NCBI GenBank assembly: GCA_021779635.1
Contig: JAJYAH010000111.1
Span: forward strand, 1-12,947
Source of the DNA: Pseudomonadota bacterium
Lineage (GTDB): Bacteria > Pseudomonadota > Alphaproteobacteria > Rhizobiales > Xanthobacteraceae
Direction: 5' to 3'
DNA: 12,947 nucleotides
Below, piece after piece: positions 1-6,458 of this stretch (position 1 is its first letter; every line of letters begins with the position of its first letter). The notes beneath the pieces are model-generated. The model saw nothing but the letters and a program-made list of their open reading frames with translations, did not search any database and was not told the origin of the DNA. Both the position numbers and the translations under genes were made by a program.

Positions 1-32
1 CATGGTCCTACAAGCTCGCCGAGGCCGCCTGA
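1..32 (+). CDS. 3' end of an unidentified rightward gene (partial)
   Basis: In the frame whose first full codon is at 3 the window opens with W-S-Y-K-L-A-E-A-A followed by TGA at 30-32. Every codon from TCC to the last GCC ends in G or C, as expected for a coding region in this genome. The fragment is too short to name a family. It converges with the leftward regulator whose stop is at 60-62. It could be chance, because only ten codons are visible. Confidence 0.35.
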   Translation, partial: WSYKLAEAA

Positions 33-59
33 TATGATTCGAACCACGAAAACGCTGAC

Positions 60-1280
60 CTAGTCGCTCGGGAGCGGACCGGGGAGTAACAAGATTGTCG
101 GGAATCCCGGCACCGGCGGGGTCATCCAGCGGCGCGCGCGTCCGCGACCGAACGATTGCACCTTGCCCGCGGCGCCAAGCTCATCGAGCGCGCGCTGCAC
201 GGTGCGCGGGCTGGCGCCAAGCGCAATCGCCAGCGCCGAACTCGACCACGACTCGCCGTCGGCGAGGAAGGCGAGCACCTCCGCATGCTGCTCCTCGACC
301 GATGGCGCCAGCACGACGACCTCACCGGCGCGGCGCGGCGCCAGCGCGAAGCCTCGCTTGGTCGCGCTCACATCCGCCAGCATCCGTAGCTCGGCGCGAA
401 GCCGCCCGATCTCGACCCGCAACCTGGCGCGGTGCGATTCATCGGCGTGCTTTCCCCGGAAGGCTTGCGCGATCAGCGCGTCGCGCGACACGTCGGCGGG
501 CCAGGCTTCAGCCAGTGCGCGGGCAAGCGCGAACAATACCGGACGCGTCGCGAGCGAGACCACCGTGCCGGCGTCACGCACGGCATAACGGCACGCATCC
601 ACCACCATCGCCTTCGACGCCAGCAGCGCTTCGACATCCTCGAGCAGGAGAGGGCGCTCCTTGCCGTGGGCGATCAGTCGCGCCGCGGGGGTGTTCAGGA
701 CGGAAGATGCGCTTTCCACTTCCGCCGTCAGCACCGGGATATCTGCTTCGCGCGCGGCGCACTCGGCGCGGGCGAGTGCTGCGCGCGCCGCCTGGGTCCG
801 AAGGCGTCGTATCGCGATCCCGGCAACGACCAGTTCGTGGGCAGCCTTCCATGCCGGCGGGAAGGATGCCGGGTCGAATTCGGCGAGTGCCTGCTCGGCC
901 TCATCGAGGCGGCCGATCAGAAGCAGGCGCCGGATGGCGAGGTTCCGGGCATGCGCGGCATTGACGCGGTCGCCATGCGCCTCAAGCGTCGCCCGCGCGC
1001 CATCGAGCGCCTTCGCAGGCCAGCCGAGATCCCGCGAGACGAGGGCGATCTCGGCCTCGGCGACAACACATCTCGCGCGGGCCACCGTCTCCCTCGGGCC
1101 AAAGGCACGCGCCGCGCGTTGCAGCAGGGCCTTGGCCCGAACGAGGTCGCCGAGTTGCGCCATCGCGATGCCGCGCAGCGCAAGCGCCGGCGCGTCGTCG
1201 CGCAAGGCAACGCGCTTCAATGCGCCGAGGGCATCACCTGAGGCGAGTGCGCGCGCCGCGGCGGTGATCAACGAGTCCAT
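60..1280 (-). CDS. Regulator-like protein with helical N-terminus and two winged-helix/HTH regions
   Basis: A 406-residue cytoplasmic protein, probably a DNA-binding transcription regulator. Residues 1 to about 210 are alanine-rich paired helices resembling TPR-like repeats (repeated A-R-A-L/L-L pattern). Residues about 267-315 look like an OmpR/BTAD-type winged helix: R-V-E-I-G-R-L-R-A-E-L, then S-A-T-K-R-G-F-A-L-A-P as the strand-turn-strand wing. Residues about 346-387 form a second HTH of the MarR/IclR-like kind, with A-L-G-A-S-P-R-T-V-Q-R-A-L-D-E-L as the recognition helix and a basic G-R-G-R-A-R-R-W wing. The ATG at 1280 is preceded by GGGA at a suitable distance. It is transcribed away from the small membrane genes at 1378-1796, so it could control them, but I see no operator. 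The protein appears conserved among bradyrhizobia as an uncharacterised helix-turn-helix protein; its target is unknown. Confidence 0.85.
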   Translation of the reverse strand: MDSLITAAARALASGDALGALKRVALRDDAPALALRGIAMAQLGDLVRAKALLQRAARAFGPRETVARARCVVAEAEIALVSRDLGWPAKALDGARATLEAHGDRVNAAHARNLAIRRLLLIGRLDEAEQALAEFDPASFPPAWKAAHELVVAGIAIRRLRTQAARAALARAECAAREADIPVLTAEVESASSVLNTPAARLIAHGKERPLLLEDVEALLASKAMVVDACRYAVRDAGTVVSLATRPVLFALARALAEAWPADVSRDALIAQAFRGKHADESHRARLRVEIGRLRAELRMLADVSATKRGFALAPRRAGEVVVLAPSVEEQHAEVLAFLADGESWSSSALAIALGASPRTVQRALDELGAAGKVQSFGRGRARRWMTPPVPGFPTILLLPGPLPSD

Positions 1281-1377
1281 TGGAATCCCGTCACACTTGT
1301 AACTCTCACCATTCGATCTCCGGTCCTATTCTATCACACGAAGGCAAACCGATGCGGCGTAGCGAGGAGCCAGGGCC

Positions 1378-1506
1378 ATGGTTGACTGGACAGTCCTTTC
1401 CCCAATGTTTCTCACAGCCGCCGTCGAGTGGGCTGGCGCCGTTGTGACCGTGCTTGCCGTCGGCCCAGGCCGATCTGCCAAGGGACCCAAAGGAGAAGAA
1501 CGATGA
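1378..1506 (+). CDS. 42-residue membrane micro-ORF overlapping the next gene by ATGA
   Basis: ATG at 1378 is preceded by GAGGAG (1364-1369) with 8 bases of spacing, a good ribosome binding site. The frame runs 42 codons to TGA at 1504-1506, which overlaps the next ATG (1503-1505) as ATGA, the classical arrangement for translational coupling. The peptide begins M-V-D-W-T-V-L-S-P-M, has one hydrophobic stretch at about residues 9-28, and ends in a basic, glycine-rich tail. I recognise no family. It may be a real small membrane protein, a leader that couples translation, or the remnant of a larger membrane gene. The case rests on the start site, overlap and hydrophobicity; length alone is not evidence. 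Confidence 0.5.
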   Translation: MVDWTVLSPMFLTAAVEWAGAVVTVLAVGPGRSAKGPKGEER

Positions 1507-1796
1507 ATACCGGCGCAGGCGTCCGCGACGCGATCTGCCATGAAAGTGGTAATGCAGCCACCCTCGGCGCAGTCGACTGGCTAGGCCTCGCGGCTGCGCC
1601 AACCTTCGCCATCATGGCGCTGCTGACGGGCATTTGGGGTGGCGGGCAGATGGCGATGATGTGCTCGGCCGCGCACAATGCATCACCGCTGAGCGGAATG
1701 GCCGCGATGTACCTGCTGATGAGCGCCTTCCATTCGGCGCCCTGGCTGAGGCTGATCTCGAGCCGGCGAAGCAGTGCCTTTCGCCCATCAAGTTAA
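1503..1796 (+). CDS. Small uncharacterised membrane protein (97 aa)
   Basis: The ATG at 1503 has AGGAG at 1491-1495 with 7 bases of spacing, so it is preferred to an upstream in-frame GTG/ATG-like start at 1428, which would add an arginine-rich extension. Two hydrophobic segments are visible at about residues 26-44 (starting W-L-G-L-A-A-A-P-T-F-A-I-M) and 62-80 (M-Y-L-L-M-S-A-F-H-S-A-P-W). Between them is a loop with M-M-C-S-A-A. The second helix carries His77 and is followed by W-L-R-L-I-S-S-R-R. Similar short hypothetical proteins seem to occur in rhizobia, from memory only; no function is assigned. It is probably cotranscribed with the 42-residue ORF just upstream. Confidence 0.65.
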   Translation: MNTGAGVRDAICHESGNAATLGAVDWLGLAAAPTFAIMALLTGIWGGGQMAMMCSAAHNASPLSGMAAMYLLMSAFHSAPWLRLISSRRSSAFRPSS

Positions 1797-1923
1797 GGCG
1801 CAGCGACGCGTCGTTATGGCTTAATGGCGGAACGGTCATTTTGATTCGGAGGCCGTCCGCTTGCGATGATCTTGCCGATCCACGCGAGGTTATTCCGGCG
1901 AGAGCGCAGGGGATTTGCCGACT

Positions 1924-3183
1924 ATGGGTGCTAGACGGCCACTGGGGCGGCAGTTCGGATGGCTTTGGGCGGCGTATGCCGCCAGCACGTTCGGCACCGG
2001 GCTCGGGTTCGGTGCGTTTCCCCTGATCGCGATCCTGGTACTGCACTCCGGGCCGACCGCGGTGTCGGCGCTGGCGGCGGCGGGGCTGGCGGTGGGGGCG
2101 GTGGTGTCGCTGCCGCTCGGCCCTTGGGTCGAGTTCCGTCGCAAGCGGCCGGTGATGATCGCGATGGACCTGATCCGTTTCGCGGCCTTGATCAGCGTCC
2201 CCGCCGCGTTCGCGCTCGGCTGGCTCAGCTTTGTTCAGCTCCTGGTGGTTTCGGTCATCGTTGCCGCGGCCAATATCGCCTTTAAGGCGGCGAGCGGCGC
2301 ATGTCTGAAGGCGCTGGTGCGGCCGGAGGACCTGATCGTCGCCAGTGCACGGTTCGAGTCCACCACCTGGACCGCTACTGCACTTGGACCGCCGCTCGGC
2401 GGGGTCGCGATCGGACTGTTTGGCCCGGTGACGACCGTGGTAATCGACGCCGTCAGCTATTTGTTTTCGGCGGCAGCAATCCGCGCGATCGGCGGCAGCG
2501 AGCCGCATCCGGTGCGAACCGATGCACCGCGGTTGCGCGCCGGCGACCTGCTCGAAGGCTGGCGGACCATCCTGACCAATCCGGCACTGCGCCCGCTGTT
2601 CTTCAACACGATTCTGGTCAACGGCCTGATCATGGCGACCGCGCCGGTAATCGCCCTGCTCATGCTCGGCCGTCTCGGCTTCACACCGTGGCAATACGGC
2701 CTTGCCTTCGGAGCGCCTTGCGTCGGCGGCCTGATCGGCTCGCGGCTGGCGCGGCCGTTGGTTGCGCGGTTCGGACAGCACAAGGTCGTGCTCGCCGCCG
2801 GCGCGTTGCGCGCGTGCTGGCCGCTCGGTTTGGCCTTCATTCAGCCCGGCGCCATCGGGATCGTCCTAGTCATCGCCGTTCAGTTTGGCCTCGTCACCTC
2901 CATAGGCGTGTTCAACCCGGTGTTCGTCAGCTATCGGCTCGAGCAGATCGGGATGGACCGCGTCGCTCGCACGCTGTCCGCATGGTCGATCACCAGCAAT
3001 GCCACCATTGCGGCCCTGACCGCGCTGTGGGGCCTGCTCGCCGGCATCACCAGCCCGCGCATAGCGATCGCGATCGCCGGCGTGTGGCTGCTGGCCACGC
3101 CGCTGCTGTTGCCGCGACGCGACCCCGCATCATCGCGGGAGCGGGAGCCGGCCGAAAGCCTCATCTCGAACGCGGCGATCTGA
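1924..3183 (+). CDS. MFS transporter, probable efflux permease
   Basis: A 419-residue inner-membrane secondary transporter of the major facilitator superfamily with about 12 hydrophobic segments, the usual length for the family. The loop after the second membrane segment carries a motif-A-like G-P-W-V-E-F-R-R-K-R (residues 66-75). The organisation resembles the MFS_3/enterobactin-exporter-like group of drug or metabolite exporters; the substrate cannot be read from sequence. ATG 1924 is chosen over the in-frame TTG at 1915 because AGGGGA (1908-1913) lies 10 bases before the ATG but only 1 base before the TTG. The C-terminus after residue about 400 is polar (S-S-R-E-R-E-P-A-E). The gene converges with the TetR gene, leaving 16 bases between stops, so regulation by that TetR is possible but not shown by an operator here. 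Confidence 0.9.
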   Translation: MGARRPLGRQFGWLWAAYAASTFGTGLGFGAFPLIAILVLHSGPTAVSALAAAGLAVGAVVSLPLGPWVEFRRKRPVMIAMDLIRFAALISVPAAFALGWLSFVQLLVVSVIVAAANIAFKAASGACLKALVRPEDLIVASARFESTTWTATALGPPLGGVAIGLFGPVTTVVIDAVSYLFSAAAIRAIGGSEPHPVRTDAPRLRAGDLLEGWRTILTNPALRPLFFNTILVNGLIMATAPVIALLMLGRLGFTPWQYGLAFGAPCVGGLIGSRLARPLVARFGQHKVVLAAGALRACWPLGLAFIQPGAIGIVLVIAVQFGLVTSIGVFNPVFVSYRLEQIGMDRVARTLSAWSITSNATIAALTALWGLLAGITSPRIAIAIAGVWLLATPLLLPRRDPASSREREPAESLISNAAI

Positions 3184-3199
3184 TCGATGCGTGTGCCTG

Positions 3200-3787
3200 C
3201 TATTTCGTTCGCAATGCATCGAGCAGGGTCCGGAACGCGCGCGCATATTCCGTTCCGGTCTCGTGCAGGTCGCCACCGGCAGAGCAGGCGACGGCCGCTT
3301 CGGTCACCGCGCCGATCAGCAAGCGCGACAGCGGCTCTACCGCTTGCCGCGCGATCAAGCCATCATCCATCGCCCGGGCGATTGCGCGAGGGAATCCGCC
3401 GCCGAAATGCCGGGCATCGATTTCTCGCCAGCGTTCCCAGCCCAGAACGGCCGGCCCATCGCGAAGAATAATCTGGCCGGTTGCGTCTTTCGCACAGGCG
3501 GCGAAATAGGCCTGGGTTCCCGCGGCCATCGCGGCGAGCGCATCGTTTTCGGAACGCGCTGCCCGGTCGACTTCGCCGACGAGATCCTGCGAGACTTCGT
3601 CGAAGACGGCTTCGAACAATGCCTCCTTGGTTTCGAAATGGTGGTAGACAGCGCCCTTGGCGACGTGTGCCGCGGTTGCGACATTGTCCATCGTCGTGCC
3701 TGCGAAACCGCGTTCGCCGAACAGGCGTTTCGCCGCCTTGACGATTGCGGCCCGGGTCGCCTCGCGCCGCTCGGATTGTGTTGCCAT
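3200..3787 (-). CDS. TetR/AcrR family transcriptional repressor
   Basis: A 195-residue regulator of typical TetR length. The N-terminal HTH domain is at about residues 10-58: A-A-K-R-L-F-G-E-R-G-F-A-G-T-T-M-D-N-V-A, then A-K-G-A-V-Y-H-H-F-E-T-K-E-A-L-F, the hallmark TetR recognition helix. The rest is a helical ligand-binding and dimerisation domain of unknown ligand. It is transcribed away from the SnoaL-like gene, and the intergenic region holds two abutting palindromes that are the obvious binding sites. The first ATG (3787) lies about 7 bases after a good -10 element and has no clear ribosome binding site, so the mRNA may be leaderless. Likely role: ligand-relieved repressor of the 3880-4791 operon, probably also affecting its own promoter. 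Confidence 0.93.
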   Translation of the reverse strand: MATQSERREATRAAIVKAAKRLFGERGFAGTTMDNVATAAHVAKGAVYHHFETKEALFEAVFDEVSQDLVGEVDRAARSENDALAAMAAGTQAYFAACAKDATGQIILRDGPAVLGWERWREIDARHFGGGFPRAIARAMDDGLIARQAVEPLSRLLIGAVTEAAVACSAGGDLHETGTEYARAFRTLLDALRTK

Positions 3788-3793
3788 GCCGCC

Positions 3794-3821
3794 ATTCTAG
3801 CCGACCCGCGCGTATTCGCAA
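3794..3821 (-). promoter_or_regulatory. Candidate sigma-70 promoter for the TetR gene
   Basis: Read on the minus strand, TTGCGA (3821-3816) and TAGAAT (3799-3794) are separated by 16 bases. The -10 box ends 6 bases before the TetR ATG at 3787, so transcription would start at or next to the start codon. The -35 box abuts the operator pair at 3827-3868. Predicted from sequence only. Confidence 0.45.
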
Positions 3822-3850
3822 TTGACTTGCCGACCGACAGTCGGTAAATA
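3822..3850 (+). promoter_or_regulatory. Sigma-70 promoter of the SnoaL-like operon
   Basis: TTGACT (3822-3827) and TAAATA (3845-3850) are separated by 17 bases, the closest match to a housekeeping promoter in the window. It points at the ribosome binding site AGGAG (3869-3873). The spacer is filled by the first palindrome, and the -10 box and start region by the second, so a bound repressor would block RNA polymerase. Confidence 0.65.
3827..3847. promoter_or_regulatory. TetR operator 1 (21-bp palindrome)
   Basis: The arms are TTGCCGAC and GTCGGTAA separated by five bases; seven of eight positions pair. It lies between the -35 and -10 boxes of the rightward promoter. The half-site CCGAC/GTCGG is shared with operator 2. 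Confidence 0.65.
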
Positions 3851-3868
3851 CCGACCATTGGTCGGTAT
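3848..3868. promoter_or_regulatory. TetR operator 2 (perfect 21-bp palindrome)
   Basis: The arms are ATACCGACCA and TGGTCGGTAT around a single central T, with all ten positions pairing. It abuts operator 1 directly, giving a centre-to-centre distance of 21 bases (two helical turns), so two dimers would sit on the same DNA face. It covers part of the -10 box and the expected start point of the rightward promoter. Confidence 0.75.
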
Positions 3869-3879
3869 AGGAGCCAGCG

Positions 3880-4271
3880 ATGCCACGCTTTCAACCCTTC
3901 ATGCTTTTGCCGATACGGTCGAATCGAACGACCATGTCGGCGCCATCGAGAAGTTTTATGCGCCCGATGCGATAACCCGCGAAAACGACCAGCCGCCCAT
4001 CGTGGGTCGCGATGTGCTGGCCGAGAAGGAGCGCCGGGTCCTGGCGTCGGTCGCAAGCGTCAAGACCACCCGACTGGGGCCGCCATTGCTCGATGGCGAC
4101 CACTCGGCCATCCGATGGCGGTTCGAGTTTACCGCAAAGGATGGATCGAAGCGCGTGATGGAGGAGGTGGCGTGGCAGACTTGGCGCGGCGAGAAATTGA
4201 TCGAAGAACAATTTTTCTTCGATCCCGGGATGATGAAGAAAGCGTCCCACGACGCCGCGGCGAGCGGGTAG
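3880..4271 (+). CDS. SnoaL/NTF2-like protein, start region apparently frameshifted
   Basis: The protein reads A-T-L-S-T-L-H-A-F-A-D-T-V-E-S-N-D-H-V-G-A-I-E-K-F-Y onward for about 130 residues. This fits the small alpha+beta cone fold of SnoaL/NTF2-like proteins: E-K-F-Y-A-P-D-A-I near the N-terminus, G-R-D-V-L-A-E-K-E in the middle, and W-R-F-E-F plus E-E-V-A-W-Q-T-W as late strands. Members are isomerases, hydrolases or ligand-binding proteins; no specific activity can be named. AGGAG (3869-3873) is 6 bases before ATG 3880, but that ATG is one frame off and stops at 3973-3975. The coding frame (codons from 3882) has no ATG, GTG or TTG near this site. Its only upstream start is TTG 3822, inside the -35 box. 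A single lost base after the ATG would restore M-A-T-L-S-T. It is first in an operon with the membrane gene 4 bases downstream and is controlled by the TetR operators. Confidence 0.75.
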
Positions 4272-4275
4272 GCGG

Positions 4276-4791
4276 ATGATGTCGTCCCAAATAGCATCTC
4301 AAGCGTTACCACGAACAGCGTTGATCGCCGTTACGGCTGGAATAGTGGCAGGCGCGACCAATCTTGTGGCCGCGGCGCTCATCTTCGGGGGCACCCCGAT
4401 GCAGGGCTTCCAGATGATCGCGTCCGGACTGCTGGGTGAACGGGCCTTCAGCGGAGGGATCACGGCCGCCACGCTTGGCGCATTGCTGCACTTTGCGATA
4501 TCGATCGCCGCCGCGGCGTTCTATCTCTGGGCCGCCTTCCGTCATCGTGCACTGATCAGGCACTGGCTGGTCGGTGGTGTGTTGTTCGGCGTTCTGGCCT
4601 ATCTGGTGATGAATTTGATTGTCGTGCCGCTCTCCAATGCTGCCAATCCGGACTTTTCGCCGGGCATGATCGTCAAAGAGCTTCTGGCTCATACCGTCCT
4701 GTTCGGTGTCCCGATCGCGGGTATCGTTAGAGCGGTTGCAGGGAACGAGCAGGATCGGCCGTTCGGGGAAAAACGAGCCCAAGAACGGTAG
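4276..4791 (+). CDS. Uncharacterised four-helix inner-membrane protein
   Basis: A 171-residue protein with four hydrophobic segments at about residues 15-37, 64-87, 98-119 and 133-152. The loop after the first helix has M-Q-G-F-Q-M-I-A-S-G-L-L-G, and the third helix ends M-N-L-I-V-V-P-L-S, a pattern I associate with a widespread family of hypothetical membrane proteins. The C-terminus is polar and charged. ATG 4276 is 4 bases after the SnoaL-like stop, and a second ATG follows directly; the upstream GGCGG is a weak ribosome site, so translation may depend on coupling. It is likely cotranscribed from the TetR-controlled promoter. No function can be assigned. Confidence 0.8.
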   Translation: MMSSQIASQALPRTALIAVTAGIVAGATNLVAAALIFGGTPMQGFQMIASGLLGERAFSGGITAATLGALLHFAISIAAAAFYLWAAFRHRALIRHWLVGGVLFGVLAYLVMNLIVVPLSNAANPDFSPGMIVKELLAHTVLFGVPIAGIVRAVAGNEQDRPFGEKRAQER

Positions 4792-4840
4792 GCGGAAAAG
4801 ACCGCGTGATCGAAGTCAGCGTGGCGCCCGCGTTTTCCGC
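4792..4840. terminator. Possible bidirectional terminator hairpin between convergent genes
   Basis: GCGGAAAA (4792-4799) pairs with TTTTCCGC (4833-4840), and CGCG (4803-4806) with CGCG (4829-4832), leaving a 3-base bulge and a 22-base loop. It sits between the convergent ends of the membrane-protein gene and the methyltransferase remnant. The A and T runs are inside the stem, so it is not a classical terminator. Confidence 0.25.
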
Positions 4841-4870
4841 GATCCGCGACGGCTACCTCACGCGCGGCGA

Positions 4871-5293
4871 TCATCGGCGCACCGTCACCAAGCTGGTTGC
4901 CGCGTGCGGGCCACCGTACCAGAAGCGCCAACCGAGACGCCGGCGTTCGGCGGTCGTGCCACGCTGGGCTGCAAGGAATTGCCGGTAATTCGCCGTATAC
5001 AGGATGTCAGCGATCAGCGCGGTGCCGCCCGGTTTGAGCACCCGCCATATTTCCGAGAGCGCCTGCTCGCGGCCCTTCTCGTCACGGATGTTGTGGATCG
5101 CAAGGCTGCTTGTCACGACGTCGAAGCTTGCATCGGGAAATGGGAGCTTTCGCATGTCCCCGGTATGCAATTCGACGCGCTCCCGGACCCCTTCGAGTTC
5201 CGCGTTCCGTTGTGTTACGCGTTCGCCAACGCCGTGAGCGAAAATCCGCGAAGAAAAAATCGAAGGGGAGTTGAGCGGAGCTTCCGACGACAC
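4871..5293 (-). pseudogene. Class I SAM-dependent methyltransferase remnant, N-terminus missing
   Basis: About 114 recognisable residues remain from the C-terminal half of a class I (Rossmann-fold) methyltransferase. R-N-A-E-L-E-G-V-R-E-R-V-E-L-H-T-G-D-M-R-K-L-P-F-P-D-style motif-II sequence covers about residues 29-60 (longest run split here by hyphens), then S-L-A-I-H-N-I, and L-K-P-G-G at 86-90, ending W-Y-G-G-P. Family members are about 180-220 residues and start with a glycine-rich SAM-binding motif I (V-L-D-x-G-x-G). It is absent here in all three minus-strand frames as far as 5450. The frame can open only at a GTG at 5293, because TAA stands immediately before it. The first ~25 residues do not look like the family. 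Without motif I the product cannot bind SAM normally, so I call it a decayed gene cut at its 5' end. Confidence 0.7.
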
Positions 5294-5449
5294 TTAGGCA
5301 GTGCGGGAACTGCCTGTCGAGCCCATTCTCGTAAACGTGCGGGACTTCGTTCTTGTCCACAGCATGATAGGTCAGCAGAAACACATCGAGTTGGCGCGGT
5401 GGCCGTCGCGGGATTAGCCTGACACGCAAATCCACATGAGGGCCAGGCT

Positions 5450-5821
5450 TTGACGATCACCATCTACGGCATCAAGAACTGCGACACCATGAAGAAGGCG
5501 CGCGGCTGGCTCGACAGCCACGGCGTGGCTTACAGCTTTCATGACTACAAGACCGAAGGTATCGCGAAGGACAAGCTCAAGACCTGGTGCGATGAACTTG
5601 GCTGGGAAACCCTGCTCAATCGTGCCGGCACCACATTCCGCAAATTGCCCGACGCCGACAAGGAAGGCCTGAACGAGCGCAAGGCCACAGCCTTGATGCT
5701 GGCGCAGCCCTCCATGATCAAACGGCCCGTGCTTGAGTTCGGCGGCAAATTGCTGGTCGGGTTCAAGCCGGAAACCTATGCGAAGGAAGTCACCCCCTCG
5801 GGCCGCGCGCGAAAGGGCTAG
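5450..5821 (+). CDS. ArsC/Spx-family (YffB-like) thioredoxin-fold protein
   Basis: A 123-residue cytoplasmic protein, full length for the ArsC/Spx/YffB family. T-I-Y-G-I-K-N-C-D-T-M-K-K (residues 4-16) places a single active-site cysteine, Cys11, in C-D-T-M context; this is the YffB type, not the C-x-x-C of Spx or the C-G-T-S of true arsenate reductase. L-L-N-R-A-G-T-T-F-R-K-L (55-66) and Q-P-S-M-I-K-R-P-V-L (86-95) are the other conserved blocks, with Arg58, Arg64 and Arg92 in family-typical positions. YffB relatives are thought to act on glutathione-linked substrates, but the reaction is not settled. It starts at TTG 5450, with AGGG (5439-5442) 7 bases upstream. It appears monocistronic and converges with the PAS pair, whose stop is 10 bases away. 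Confidence 0.88.
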   Translation: MTITIYGIKNCDTMKKARGWLDSHGVAYSFHDYKTEGIAKDKLKTWCDELGWETLLNRAGTTFRKLPDADKEGLNERKATALMLAQPSMIKRPVLEFGGKLLVGFKPETYAKEVTPSGRARKG

Positions 5822-5831
5822 TCAAGTCCGA

Positions 5832-6455
5832 CTAGCTAAGTTCGATGACATCGTCGGATGTACGGCGTCCGCCGGGAACATGGACGAAATCGAGATCGAT
5901 GACCGTATTGACGACGCTGACGGGCGTGGCCTTGGCCTTGATACCCATCAGGTTGTTGATCTTGAAATTGCCCTCGATGCTGATGGACTTATAGGAGCCG
6001 ACGATCTGTTCGACGGCATCGGCACTTCCGAACGGCAGCAGCAATCGCTCATAGGACACATCCTTGCCGTCCGGATCCTGCACCATCGACACCGAATAAG
6101 TGGGCCGCTTTCGCATCAGGCAAACACGATAGGGGGCGACGACGCGGGCATATCGTTCCGGTCCGATGGCGTCGTCGAGATAGCGGTTGGTTCTCTTGTC
6201 GGGATCGACGTATTCGTTGCCGTAGGTCGCGGTCAGCCTCGTGCCTTCATGGGTGATCAGGAATCGCGCGTTGTCGCCTCCGCCGGCGACGTCGAAGCTC
6301 ATCAGGTCCGCGTGTTCGTCCGCGATGCCGTCGGGTCGATAATCCCCAAGCGCGGGCAGGGTCCGCAGTTTGCCACGGGCGCGCAGCCACGCGTTGAGCA
6401 GATCGCGCTGCTTGATGGATCGGATCACCGAGGGATCGGCGCTCTCGAATTTCAT
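5832..6455 (-). CDS. PAS_5-like sensory-domain protein, second copy of a tandem pair
   Basis: A 207-residue soluble protein made almost entirely of one PAS_5-like domain (an alphaproteobacterial PAS variant with no attached output domain). It starts M-K-F-E-S-A-D-P and continues S-I-K-Q-R-D-L-L-N-A-W-L-R. A mid-domain block reads R-Y-L-D-D-A-I-G, followed by Y-E-R-L-L-L-P-F (about 137-144). After the PAS core comes a C-terminal tail with I-N-N-L-M-G-I. It is clearly homologous along its whole length to the gene just upstream. Its ATG is 3 bases after that gene's stop, so translation is probably coupled. Neither ligand nor partner can be inferred. Confidence 0.8.
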   Translation of the reverse strand: MKFESADPSVIRSIKQRDLLNAWLRARGKLRTLPALGDYRPDGIADEHADLMSFDVAGGGDNARFLITHEGTRLTATYGNEYVDPDKRTNRYLDDAIGPERYARVVAPYRVCLMRKRPTYSVSMVQDPDGKDVSYERLLLPFGSADAVEQIVGSYKSISIEGNFKINNLMGIKAKATPVSVVNTVIDLDFVHVPGGRRTSDDVIELS

Positions 6456-6458
6456 TCG

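Noticed and set aside
1428..1502. Upstream in-frame extension of the 97-residue membrane protein
   Set aside because: It would add an arginine-rich segment unlike the rest of the protein; ATG 1503 has a better ribosome site and forms the ATGA overlap.
1612..2781. Long leftward open frame (389 codons) opposite the MFS transporter gene
   Set aside because: The translation is rich in Arg, Gln, His and Pro with no domain pattern. It is the antisense shadow of a GC-rich membrane-protein gene whose own frame is clearly coding.
3184..3222. Inverted repeat TCGATGC/GCATCGA between the MFS and TetR stops as a terminator
   Set aside because: The arms are 7 bases with a 25-base loop and no T-run, and one arm lies inside the tetR coding end, so the structure is too weak to call.
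3822..3881. TTG at 3822 as start of the SnoaL-like gene
   Set aside because: It lies inside the -35 box of the promoter and would translate the operators; the ribosome site at 3869-3873 points to a start near 3880.
5082..5435. Leftward 117-codon frame upstream of the methyltransferase remnant
   Set aside because: I looked for the missing SAM-binding motif I or another domain and found neither; the 3' half is the out-of-frame shadow of the remnant.
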